In this document: positions 8,024-14,646 of the stretch, piece by piece
Layout of the letters: each line of letters starts with the position of its first letter
How positions within the stretch are numbered: the stretch's first letter is position 1
From: UBA7803 sp041608775
GTDB lineage: Bacteria; Pseudomonadota; Gammaproteobacteria; Pseudomonadales; Azotimanducaceae
Assembly (NCBI GenBank): GCA_041608775.1
Contig: JBFISC010000005.1
Span: forward strand, 1-33,095
Direction of reading: 5' to 3'
Length of the DNA: 33,095 nucleotides
The notes under the pieces: model-generated
What the model was told of the DNA's origin: nothing
What the model saw: only the letters and a program-made list of their open reading frames with translations
Database searches by the model: none
Position numbers and translations under genes: made by a program

Positions 8024-8530
8024 GTGCCGGAGCGACCGAAGTACGCCCGGGCGGAGATCGAACGCCGCTGGCTGGCAAGCGCCGGCCTGGTGGCGCCGCT
8101 CCTGACCGCCGCGCCGCTGCGCATCCTGGACCTCTACCTGGAGGACACCCGGCTGCGTTTGCGTCGCGTCACCGCCGCAGACGGCGGCCGCGTGTACAAG
8201 CTCTGCAAGAAGTACGGAGACCGGCCGCCGGGTTCGGAGTCCATCACCAACCTGTATCTGTCGCGCGGCGAGTTCGAGCAACTCCAAGCACTCGGCGGGT
8301 GGGAAGTGGAGAAGCAGCGGTATCGCCTGCATCACGGCAGTCTCGACGTCTACCAGCGGGACACTGACCGGCTGCTGCTGTTCGAGCGTGAGTTCGCCGC
8401 CGCCGACCTCGCCGCCGACTGCGAGCCGCCAGCGTTTGCGGGCCGGGAAATCACCGCCGATCCGGACTTCAGCGGCGCCGCTCTGGCGCGCCGGTTCGGT
8501 CAGCGCCGCGGCGGCGGCGGAAGTCAATAG
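8024..8530 (+). CDS. CYTH-like domain protein
   Basis: A 168-residue protein resembling the CYTH/triphosphate-tunnel fold. The N-terminus has the pattern KYARAEIERRWLA, in which E11-x-E13-x-R15 corresponds to the ExExK signature with Arg in place of Lys. Later come DLYLEDTRLRLRRV, VYKLCKKYGDRPPG and LLLFEREFAAADL, which match the alternating charged beta-strands that line such a tunnel. Likely substrates are triphosphates or polyphosphate, but this subgroup has no assigned reaction that I know. GTG 8024 is 4 bases after the DUF4404 stop; an ATG at 8019 is out of frame. The C-terminus is a Gly/Arg-rich tail. Confidence 0.75.
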   Translation: MPERPKYARAEIERRWLASAGLVAPLLTAAPLRILDLYLEDTRLRLRRVTAADGGRVYKLCKKYGDRPPGSESITNLYLSRGEFEQLQALGGWEVEKQRYRLHHGSLDVYQRDTDRLLLFEREFAAADLAADCEPPAFAGREITADPDFSGAALARRFGQRRGGGGSQ

Positions 8531-8613
8531 GCGGCGGGAGGTCGTTGGTGTAGGATCGCCGCCGGCCGGCCGCCGCGCCGATCGGGCAGGCCGCACAAGC
8601 AGATCGAGACCCC

Positions 8614-9009
8614 ATGACACCCATGCTCTACCGCCTGCCGGGTTCCTACACCGTGCACCGCCTGCCACCCGGCGCGCCGTTGCCGCCGGAGCTGCTCAGG
8701 CAGCCGTTCTACGCGCTGCTCAGGTCCGCCGACGAGCTTTCCGTGTGCTGCTCCAGCAGCTTCGCGCTGGACAGCGAGCAGCAGGAGTCCGGCTGGGCCG
8801 GCCTGGCCGTGGCGGGGCCGCTGGACTTCACCCTCACCGGCATCGTCTCGAGCCTCACCGCGCCGCTGGCGGAAGCCGGCATCCCAGTGTTCGTGATCTC
8901 GAGCTTCGACACCGACTACCTGCTGGTGAAGCTGGACGTGCTGGCACGCGCCGAATCGGTGCTCAGCGCGGCCGGGTTCACCGTGCTGACAAACCCAGGC
9001 CCGTCATGA
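8614..9009 (+). CDS. ACT-domain protein (CASTOR/ACT_7-like)
   Basis: A 131-residue protein made of two ACT-type halves. The first (about 13-60) contains FYALLRSADELSVCC; the second (about 66-125) contains the hallmark GIVSSLTAPLAEAGIPVFVI and SSFDTDYLLVK. ACT domains bind small ligands, usually amino acids, and proteins of this form are related to the arginine sensor CASTOR. A free-standing one suggests ligand sensing or regulation of an unknown partner. Start ATG 8614 follows an 83-base gap containing a TAGGAT box (8551-8556) that could be a -10 element. The stop overlaps the next gene's ATG (ATGA, 9006-9009), implying translational coupling with the acetyltransferase. Confidence 0.85.
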   Translation: MTPMLYRLPGSYTVHRLPPGAPLPPELLRQPFYALLRSADELSVCCSSSFALDSEQQESGWAGLAVAGPLDFTLTGIVSSLTAPLAEAGIPVFVISSFDTDYLLVKLDVLARAESVLSAAGFTVLTNPGPS

Positions 9010-9518
9010 ACCAGATCACCATCGCCGTGGCGGCGATTGCAGACTACCGGGAAATCCTGCTGCTGAACGAAGCGGCCATTCCCGCCGTGAACAGCATTCG
9101 CGAAGACAAGCTGGCGCGACTGCACGGGCAGAGCGCCTACCTCGGCGTGGCCCGCGACGCGGCAGGAGAGATGGCCGGCTTTCTTCTGGCGTTGCCGGAG
9201 ACCGCCGACTACGAGAGCATCAACTTCGGCTTCTTCAAGCGCAACTACCCGCGCTTCGTCTACATCGACCGGATCGTGGTCAGCGCCAGCCACCGCCGCG
9301 CCGGGGTCGGCGCGGCCCTGTACGAGGATCTGGCCAGACACCTGCCCGGCGACTGCCCCATGCTCACCTGCGAGGTCAACGTGCGCCCGCCGAACCCGGC
9401 GTCCATAGCCTTCCATCAGCGCCTGGGCTTCAACCCGGTCGGCGAGCAGGACACCGAAGGCGGCAGCAAACGCGTCTGCATGATGGCGAAGCCGTTGGCC
9501 AGCGCACCCAGCCGCTGA
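9006..9518 (+). CDS. GNAT-family N-acetyltransferase
   Basis: A 170-residue acetyl-CoA-dependent acyltransferase. The GNAT motifs are visible: strand/helix VYIDRIVVSASHRRAGVGAA with the acetyl-CoA-binding R/GxGxA loop (about residues 93-112), then CEVNVRPPNPASIAFHQRLG, the usual helix and loop near the end of the fold, followed by FNPVG. The substrate (amino acid, peptide, antibiotic or protein N-terminus) cannot be read from sequence. The ATG overlaps the stop of the ACT-domain gene, so a functional link between a ligand-binding ACT protein and this enzyme is plausible but unproven. Confidence 0.88.
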   Translation: MNQITIAVAAIADYREILLLNEAAIPAVNSIREDKLARLHGQSAYLGVARDAAGEMAGFLLALPETADYESINFGFFKRNYPRFVYIDRIVVSASHRRAGVGAALYEDLARHLPGDCPMLTCEVNVRPPNPASIAFHQRLGFNPVGEQDTEGGSKRVCMMAKPLASAPSR

Positions 9519-9579
9519 GCTGCCGCCGATCGCGGTTCGTCCCGGGCCCGGAAAGCCCGCAGCCAGCCGCCCTCAGCGC

Positions 9580-9609
9580 GACGACGCCTCGGGCACCACA
9601 GGCGTCGTC
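9580..9609. terminator. 10-bp inverted repeat between convergent genes, possible bidirectional terminator
   Basis: The arms GACGACGCCT (9580-9589) and AGGCGTCGTC (9600-9609) are perfectly complementary around a 10-base loop. The hairpin overlaps the last codons and stop of the RRM gene (minus) and lies 61 bases after the GNAT gene (plus). There is no T-tract on either side, so it may stop transcription weakly or protect mRNA 3' ends; function is inferred. Confidence 0.4.
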
Positions 9610-9856
9610 AGCGACGCCGCTCGTTGGCTTCGTTCACCCGCAGGGCGCGCCCGCCCATGTCCTTGCCGTTCATTTCCGCAATGGCCTTGGAGGCGCCGGC
9701 GTCGTCCATCTCGACGAAACCGAAGCCCCTGGATCGACCGGTATCCCGATCCGTGATCACCCGGGCCGAGAGCACCTGGCCCATATCGGCAAATGCCGCC
9801 TCGAGCTCGCTGTCGGTCACGCTCCAGGGCAGGTTGCCCACGTACAATTTCTTCAT
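9608..9856 (-). CDS. single-RRM RNA-binding protein
   Basis: An 82-residue protein consisting of a single RNA recognition motif. RNP2 reads LYVGNLPWSV (4-13) and RNP1 reads RGFGFVEM (43-50) with the aromatic residues that stack on RNA bases, so RNA binding is likely. It resembles the small glycine-poor RRM proteins of bacteria and cyanobacteria, often linked to cold or stress responses; that role here is inference. It ends with the basic tail NERRR. ATG 9856 is the only sensible start; the ribosome-binding site is weak. It is monocistronic and convergent with the GNAT gene. Confidence 0.93.
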   Translation of the reverse strand: MKKLYVGNLPWSVTDSELEAAFADMGQVLSARVITDRDTGRSRGFGFVEMDDAGASKAIAEMNGKDMGGRALRVNEANERRR

Positions 9857-10206
9857 CGCAATCGCTCAAACAGTTCCGTACGCAGCACCGCGGCCACTCA
9901 AACGGCGTACAATGATTTCCACGTCGAACCCGCAGGTTCTCTCGTCAGGCTTGATACCGACTCGCACACGAGCAGAATCTCGGAAGGCAATCGGGGCGCG
10001 GTTGTGACAGCCCGAGTATAGGATCAAGCCGACCCGCAGGGGAAGCCGCAGGGGGGCCGCCGGTCGACGCGCTGCGCCGGGCGACCTGGACCCTGCCAAC
10101 GCGAGCCAGACCGACCCTCGGTGTCAGCGCGATCCTTAACCGAAGTCCGCCGATGAGGAGCAACCCGAACCATGTTCGAAGCCGCCGCCGTCCGGGTCCG
10201 CTGCCC
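9857..10206. other. 350-base region without a confident gene, holding the RRM leader and a possible small ORF
   Basis: This gap separates the divergently transcribed RRM gene and VOC gene. On the minus strand it holds a TATACT box (10020-10015) that would give a leader of roughly 150 bases, and a small perfect stem GAACC/GGTTC with a 4-base loop (9926-9939) inside that leader. On the plus side it ends with the 12-codon ORF listed separately. A minus-strand frame is open through most of the region but its product looks like nothing known and it has no good start signal, so I do not call it. Confidence 0.5.
10015..10020 (-). promoter_or_regulatory. possible -10 element for the RRM gene
   Basis: TATACT on the minus strand, 5/6 match to the -10 consensus, about 160 bases before the RRM start codon. 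No good -35 box is present at 16-18 bases, so confidence is low. Confidence 0.25.
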
Positions 10207-10210
10207 GTGA
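10172..10210 (+). CDS. possible 12-codon upstream ORF overlapping the VOC gene start
   Basis: ATG at 10172 is preceded by GAGGAG (10155-10160), the best ribosome-binding site in the area, 11 bases upstream. It reads MFEAAAVRVRCP and stops with TGA at 10208-10210, overlapping the GTG start of the VOC gene as GTGA. The VOC start itself has no visible ribosome-binding site. Translation of this ORF could therefore deliver ribosomes to the VOC gene. Nothing is known about such a peptide; it may equally be chance. Confidence 0.35.
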   Translation: MFEAAAVRVRCP

Positions 10211-10629
10211 GCCGCCAGCCGTTTCATCTCGCGATCAAGGTACGCGACATCGCGGAGTCGAGGGCTTTCTACGGCGACCTGCTGGGCTGTCCGGAGGGCC
10301 GCAGCGCCGAAACCTGGGTGGACTTCGATCTCTACGGCCATCAGCTCGTCTGCCACCGCGCGCCGGACGCCGGCGGTGACGTTCACCACAACCCGGTGGA
10401 CGGTGACCAGGTGCCGGTACCGCATTTCGGCGTCGTTCTGGAGATGCCGGACTGGGAGGCCCTGGCCGAACGGCTGCGTCGTGCCCACGTTACCTTCGTG
10501 ATCGAGCCCCACGTGCGCTTCCGCGGCCAGCCCGGAGAGCAGGCGACCCTGTTCCTCCTCGACCCCAGCGGCAACGCGCTGGAATTCAAATCCTTCGCGG
10601 ACATCGACGGTCAGCTGTTCGCGCGCTGA
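10207..10629 (+). CDS. VOC-family (glyoxalase/dioxygenase-fold) protein
   Basis: A 140-residue protein of the vicinal-oxygen-chelate fold with two beta-alpha-beta-beta-beta modules. Expected metal ligands are present: H7 (PFHLAIKVRD), H73 (VPHFGVVLEM) and E126 (NALEFKSF). FYGDLLGCPEGRS and FRGQPGEQATLFLLDPSGNA are typical of a conserved proteobacterial subgroup annotated only as VOC or glyoxalase-like; the substrate is unknown. GTG 10207 gives the family-like start; an in-frame ATG at 10153 would add 18 Arg/Pro-rich residues that look non-coding. Its 3' end overlaps the convergent VanZ-like gene by 19 bases. Confidence 0.85.
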   Translation: MSRQPFHLAIKVRDIAESRAFYGDLLGCPEGRSAETWVDFDLYGHQLVCHRAPDAGGDVHHNPVDGDQVPVPHFGVVLEMPDWEALAERLRRAHVTFVIEPHVRFRGQPGEQATLFLLDPSGNALEFKSFADIDGQLFAR

Positions 10630-11072
10630 CCACGACCGGCCAGCGCCAGCGCGACCTCCACCCAACGGCGCGCCAGCCGCCGACTCCAACTCCCGAGACC
10701 CATCAGCAGCACCGTGCCAACCGCGACCCCGGCCATGTCCACGAGCAGGTCCTTGAGCTCCGCGCTGCGCTCGGGCGCCACGCTCTGCGCCAGCTCGAGG
10801 AACAGCCCGTAGCCCAGCATCCAGACGACGACGGCCCGTAGCCGCAGCGTCCCGTGGGCAAGACCCAGCGCGAACGTCAGGTAGGTGAAAGCCAGTCCGT
10901 GCAGCAGCACGTCGCTGACCCGGAATACCGACTCCGGCGGGCTCGGCGTCAGCGCCAGCCAGGTGCACACCAGCAGCGGAACCCAGAAGCCGAGACGCAG
11001 CATCAGCCCCGTCGCGCCATCCACCGTCGGGCCCCTCGCGGCGCCCGGGTCAGCCCCGGGCTGACTGCTCAT
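10611..11072 (-). CDS. VanZ-like family membrane protein
   Basis: A 153-residue integral membrane protein with about four hydrophobic helices (roughly 24-42, 54-71, 79-97, 109-128) and a basic C-terminus. VSDVLLHGLAFTYLTFALGL and GLFLELAQSV with a following ELKDLLVDMAGVAVGTV are the VanZ-family pattern (conserved D/K/H at the ends of helices). VanZ gives low teicoplanin resistance in enterococci, but proteobacterial members have no known role. The ATG at 11072 lies inside the 3' end of hemE (23-base overlap); an internal ATG at 11003 would trim a hydrophilic head. It is likely translated from the hemE transcript. Confidence 0.8.
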   Translation of the reverse strand: MSSQPGADPGAARGPTVDGATGLMLRLGFWVPLLVCTWLALTPSPPESVFRVSDVLLHGLAFTYLTFALGLAHGTLRLRAVVVWMLGYGLFLELAQSVAPERSAELKDLLVDMAGVAVGTVLLMGLGSWSRRLARRWVEVALALAGRGQRANS

Positions 11073-12075
11073 GCACGAAGTCCACCAGGAACTTCACGTT
11101 GTCCACCGGGGTCTCCGGGACGATGCCGTGACCGAGGTTGAAGATGTGGCCCGGACGCCCTGCCGCCTGCGCGAGCACCTCACGGGATTCCCGCGCTACG
11201 GTGGCCTGATCCGCGCACAGCACGATCGGATCGAGATTGCCCTGCACCGCGGTCACGCCGACCGCGTCCCAGGTGGCGCCCAGCGGCACCCGCCAGTCGA
11301 GGGCCAGCACGTCCGGGCCAGCGCTCATGGTATCGGCCAGCAGATGCCCGTTGCCGGTGCCGAAGTAGATGATCGGCACGCGCCCGCGCACGTTGTCGAT
11401 CAGCTGCTTGAGGTGACTCAGCACGTAGCGGCGGAAGTCGGCCACGGACAGGCACCCGACCCAGGTGTCGAACAGCTGGACCGCTTCCGCCCCGCTGTCG
11501 ATCTGCAGCGTCAGGTAACTGGAGACCTGATTCACCAGCTTGGACATGAGCCGCTCCCAGTCCTCCGGAGCCTCGTACATCAGCTTCTTCACCTGAATGT
11601 AGTTGCGCGACCCCATGCCCTCGATGGCATAGGACGCGAGGGTGAACGGCGCGCCGGCGAATCCGATCAGCGCGACCTCCGGGGGCAACCCGTCGAGGAT
11701 GTTGCGCACGGTATCCGCAATGTACGGGGTTGCCTCCTCCGCCGGCGCCACCCGCAGACTCTCCACGTCACGGGCCGAGCGTATCGGGTTGGCGAACACC
11801 GGTCCCACCCCTGGCCGGTAGTCCAGCTCCAGGCCCATGGGCTCCATGATAGGCAGCAGGTCGGCAAACATGATCGCGGCATCGACGCCGAGAATGCGCT
11901 GGGCATCCAGCGTCGCCCGGGCGGCGAGCTCGGGGTTCTTGAAGAACTCGAGGCTCGGCGTCTCTCCCTTCACCTGGTGGTATTCCGGCATGTAACGGCC
12001 GGCCTGTCGGTTCAGCCAGATCGGCGTGTACGGCGTGGGCTCACCGCGGCAAGCCCGGAGAAACACCTTGTCCAT
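11050..12075 (-). CDS. hemE: uroporphyrinogen decarboxylase
   Basis: Cytosolic enzyme that removes four carboxyls from uroporphyrinogen III to give coproporphyrinogen III, in heme and (bacterio)chlorophyll synthesis. The 341-residue product carries both family signatures: PIWLNRQAGRYMPEY near the N-terminus (residues ~18-32), with the substrate-binding arginine, and GFAGAPFTLASYAIEG around 138-153. IMFADLLPIMEPMG with the catalytic aspartate region and LGHGIVPETPVDNV near the C-terminus are also present. Length is that of a complete enzyme. ATG 12075 starts close behind a good sigma70-like promoter. The downstream VanZ-like gene overlaps its end. Confidence 0.98.
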   Translation of the reverse strand: MDKVFLRACRGEPTPYTPIWLNRQAGRYMPEYHQVKGETPSLEFFKNPELAARATLDAQRILGVDAAIMFADLLPIMEPMGLELDYRPGVGPVFANPIRSARDVESLRVAPAEEATPYIADTVRNILDGLPPEVALIGFAGAPFTLASYAIEGMGSRNYIQVKKLMYEAPEDWERLMSKLVNQVSSYLTLQIDSGAEAVQLFDTWVGCLSVADFRRYVLSHLKQLIDNVRGRVPIIYFGTGNGHLLADTMSAGPDVLALDWRVPLGATWDAVGVTAVQGNLDPIVLCADQATVARESREVLAQAAGRPGHIFNLGHGIVPETPVDNVKFLVDFVHEQSARG

Positions 12076-12109
12076 GGAGGATTCCGGTCACCGGTTAGAG
12101 GGCGCCGGC

Positions 12110-12137
12110 ACGATAGCAGACGGAGACGTCCGGTCAA
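12110..12137 (-). promoter_or_regulatory. sigma70-like promoter for hemE
   Basis: On the minus strand TTGACC (12137-12132, 5/6) is followed after 16 bases by TATCGT (12115-12110, 4/6), predicting transcription from about 12103, roughly 28 bases before the hemE ATG. The -35 box overlaps the stop codon of the upstream cyclase gene. This is the best promoter match I noticed in the window. Confidence 0.5.
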
Positions 12138-13369
12138 CTCGTCAGCCCGCTCGAGCCGCTCTGCGGTCCACCTGACTCCGGGGCCAGCGCGCAGACGTGG
12201 GCCGGCTGCTCGCCGAGCCCCTTGACGGTCAGCCGCTGGGGGGCGCCGAGACGCGGATCCGGCGCCAGCAGCGCCGCGGTCGCCGCGTCGAGAAGCGCGT
12301 CATCGGCCGCTGCCCGGGCCTGCAGCCGACTGGCCAGATTTACCGGCGTGCCGAGCAGGGTGAAATCGAGCCGCTCCGCGGCGCCACGATCGCCGAGGGT
12401 ACAGTAGCCGCTGGCTATCCCGGCGCGGATCGCCAGCCGGACCGGCTCGCCGCGGCGCTGCCAGCGTGCCGCGAGACGCGCGAGCTGCGGCGGGACATCG
12501 CGGCAGAACGCCAGCGCGGCGGCGGCGCCGGCCCGCCGATCCAGCTCCCCGCCGAGCCCGAAGGCCACCAGCACGCCGTCGCCCAGGACTTTAGATACCT
12601 CGCCCCGGCGCGCCTCGGCGGCACGGATCAATACACCCAGATAATCATCCAGCAGGCCGGCCAGCGGTTCCGCCTCGAGACGCCCGGCAAGCTCCGTGAA
12701 ACCCACCAGGTCGACGAACGCCACGGTCAGCCAGCAACGCTCCCAGCGGCAGGCCGCCTCCGGCGCGCGGGCCAGGCGGTGGCGCAGGCTCGGCGGCAGG
12801 TAGCGCTGCATGCGCCCGTTGAGCCGCTCCAGGGCCGCCGACCGGGCCGCCAGCGCCAGCCGCTGACCCTCGAGACGCCGGGCCTGGTCGAAGGCAAGGT
12901 GCGCGAGCGCCAAAGTGAAGCCGACCAGCAGCCCCAGCGCCAGGGCGTCGGCCGCCGGCGCGGAGCGTGCGCTGAGGACCGGCGCGAGCAGCAGGCCGGA
13001 GGCTGCGCCCGCGCCGAGCGCCAGCGCGGCCGGGACCAGCAGGCGCCACCCCGCCAGCGCCGCCGCACCCGCCAGCAGGCAGGCAGCCGCGGTGACGGCG
13101 AGCGCCACCGGCACCGATGCCCAGGCCAGGACCAGAGCCACCAGCGCGCACTCGAGGGCGTAGAGCCGGCCGTCCACCCCGGCGGCAGCCGGCCAGCGGC
13201 CGCGCAGGCGATCGGCCAGCAGCGGCCAGAGGCAGCAGAAGCCGATCGCCGCGCCCAGCTGCCAGGCATTTCGGCCACCACCGCCGGCCAGCGGCAGGGT
13301 GGTCGCAGCCACCCAGAAACCGGCATAGCGGAACGGTCGTGTTCGTGGGAAGAAGCGTCGGGCCCGCAT
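12134..13369 (-). CDS. membrane class III adenylate cyclase
   Basis: Predicted to make cAMP from ATP. Of 411 residues, the first ~165 are strongly hydrophobic (about six membrane helices between 15 and 160). A linker helix (about 162-200) leads into the cyclase domain. Metal-binding aspartates are D220 (FVDLVGFTEL) and D264 (VSKVLGDGVLVAFG). The purine-specifying pair is K260 and D335 (DFTLLGTPVNLASRL), and N344 and R348 are the transition-state residues. All match an active adenylate rather than guanylate cyclase. The nature of the membrane sensor part is unknown. It lies 83 bases after fabV, on the same strand, and just upstream of hemE. Confidence 0.9.
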   Translation of the reverse strand: MRARRFFPRTRPFRYAGFWVAATTLPLAGGGGRNAWQLGAAIGFCCLWPLLADRLRGRWPAAAGVDGRLYALECALVALVLAWASVPVALAVTAAACLLAGAAALAGWRLLVPAALALGAGAASGLLLAPVLSARSAPAADALALGLLVGFTLALAHLAFDQARRLEGQRLALAARSAALERLNGRMQRYLPPSLRHRLARAPEAACRWERCWLTVAFVDLVGFTELAGRLEAEPLAGLLDDYLGVLIRAAEARRGEVSKVLGDGVLVAFGLGGELDRRAGAAAALAFCRDVPPQLARLAARWQRRGEPVRLAIRAGIASGYCTLGDRGAAERLDFTLLGTPVNLASRLQARAAADDALLDAATAALLAPDPRLGAPQRLTVKGLGEQPAHVCALAPESGGPQSGSSGLTS

Positions 13370-13452
13370 CGGGCCAGCATGCGCCGCCCCCGCGGCCGGG
13401 GCGAACGCCGCAGCCCACCGCCCGGGTCAGCGGGCGCCGGGCGCGGGTGGCA

Positions 13453-14646
13453 TCAGATGTCCCGGCCCAGGGTGGGATCCTGATCCGCGTCGTAGTCGAC
13501 GCCATCGATGCCGAAGCCGAATATCCTGAGGAAATCCGCGCGAAAGCCGGGCAGATCCGCGAGCTGGTCCAGGTTCTCCGTGGTCACCAGCGGCCAGCGC
13601 CGGCGCACCTCGCTCTGCACCGGCTCGGACAGCTCCACGCCGTCGACCCGGATCCGGCCCTCGTCGTCCAGGTTCATACCACCGCCCGAGTCGCTGCCGC
13701 TCAGCTGATCGGCGAACAGCCGGTAGATGTGGCTGATGGTGTCCTCGTGATTGCCCTGTTCCTTCATCACCCGGAACAGCAGCGAGGCGTACAGCGGCAC
13801 CACGGGGATGGCGGCGCTGGCCTGGCTGACGATGGCCTTCAGGGTCGCGACCCTGGCATCGCCGCGCTCGCCGAGGCGCTCGCGGATTGCGCGGGCGGCG
13901 CGATCCAGGTCTTCCTTGGCCTTGCCGAGCGTGCCCTTCCAGTAGATCGGCCAGGTCAGCTCGCTGCCGATGTAGGTGAACGCCAGGGTGCGGAAGCCGG
14001 GCGCGAGAACCCCGGCGTCCGCCAGCGCGTCGATCCACAGCTCCCAGTCCTCACCCCCCATCACCGCCACGGTGTTGCGGGTCTCTTCCGCCGTCGCGGG
14101 CTCGAGATCCACCTCGTGGACCTCACCGCGATCCACGTTCAGCGTCTTGATGTGCACAGGGTCGCCCAGAGGCTTGATGACGGAGCGGTGCAGCTCGCCG
14201 GTCTTCGGATGCTGACGCACCGGCGAGGCCAGGCTGTAGATCACCAGATCCACCGTGCCCAGGTCCGCCTCGATGGTCTCCACCACCTGCGCCTTCATGG
14301 CATCGGAGAAAGCGTCACCGTCCAGGGTCTTTGCGTAAAGACCCGCCTCGGCGGCCGCGGCCTCGAAGGCGATGTTGTTGTACCAGCCGGCGGTGGCGGT
14401 GCGGGTTGCCGAGGGTGGCTTCTCGAACGACACCCCCAGGGTGCCCGCACCCGCGCCGAACCCGGCGACGATACGCGACGCCAGACCGTAGCCGCCGGAT
14501 GCGCCCAGCACCAGCACGCGCTTCGCGCCGGCATCCAGCGACCCGCGCCCGCGGACGTAGTCGATCTGCTCACGGACGTGGGCCGCGCAGCCGGCAGGGT
14601 GGGCCGTGGTGCAGATGAATCCACGGATTCGGGGCTTCACGATCAT
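13453..14646 (-). CDS. fabV: enoyl-[acyl-carrier-protein] reductase FabV (NADH)
   Basis: Reduces trans-2-enoyl-ACP in the last step of each fatty-acid elongation cycle. FabV enzymes are far less sensitive to triclosan than FabI, from knowledge of the family. ATG 14646 is chosen because it begins MIVKPRIRGFICTTAHP, the standard FabV start; residues upstream in frame belong to the previous gene. The 397-residue length is exactly typical. The dinucleotide loop reads GASGGYGLASR (48-58), and the catalytic YX8K motif is intact with Y235 and K244 in IYWKGTLGKAK. The start codon overlaps the stop of the NAD-kinase-like gene as ATGA (14643-14646), so the two are translationally coupled. Confidence 0.97.
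   Translation of the reverse strand: MIVKPRIRGFICTTAHPAGCAAHVREQIDYVRGRGSLDAGAKRVLVLGASGGYGLASRIVAGFGAGAGTLGVSFEKPPSATRTATAGWYNNIAFEAAAAEAGLYAKTLDGDAFSDAMKAQVVETIEADLGTVDLVIYSLASPVRQHPKTGELHRSVIKPLGDPVHIKTLNVDRGEVHEVDLEPATAEETRNTVAVMGGEDWELWIDALADAGVLAPGFRTLAFTYIGSELTWPIYWKGTLGKAKEDLDRAARAIRERLGERGDARVATLKAIVSQASAAIPVVPLYASLLFRVMKEQGNHEDTISHIYRLFADQLSGSDSGGGMNLDDEGRIRVDGVELSEPVQSEVRRRWPLVTTENLDQLADLPGFRADFLRIFGFGIDGVDYDADQDPTLGRDI

Noticed and set aside
9866..10099. 77-codon minus-strand frame in the gap upstream of the RRM gene
   Set aside because: No ribosome-binding site, no family resemblance and a low-complexity Arg/Ala/Pro start; more likely RRM leader sequence.
13386..13402. GCCCC/GGGGC hairpin after fabV as a terminator
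   Set aside because: Only 5 base pairs with no T-tract; such pairs arise often by chance at this GC content.
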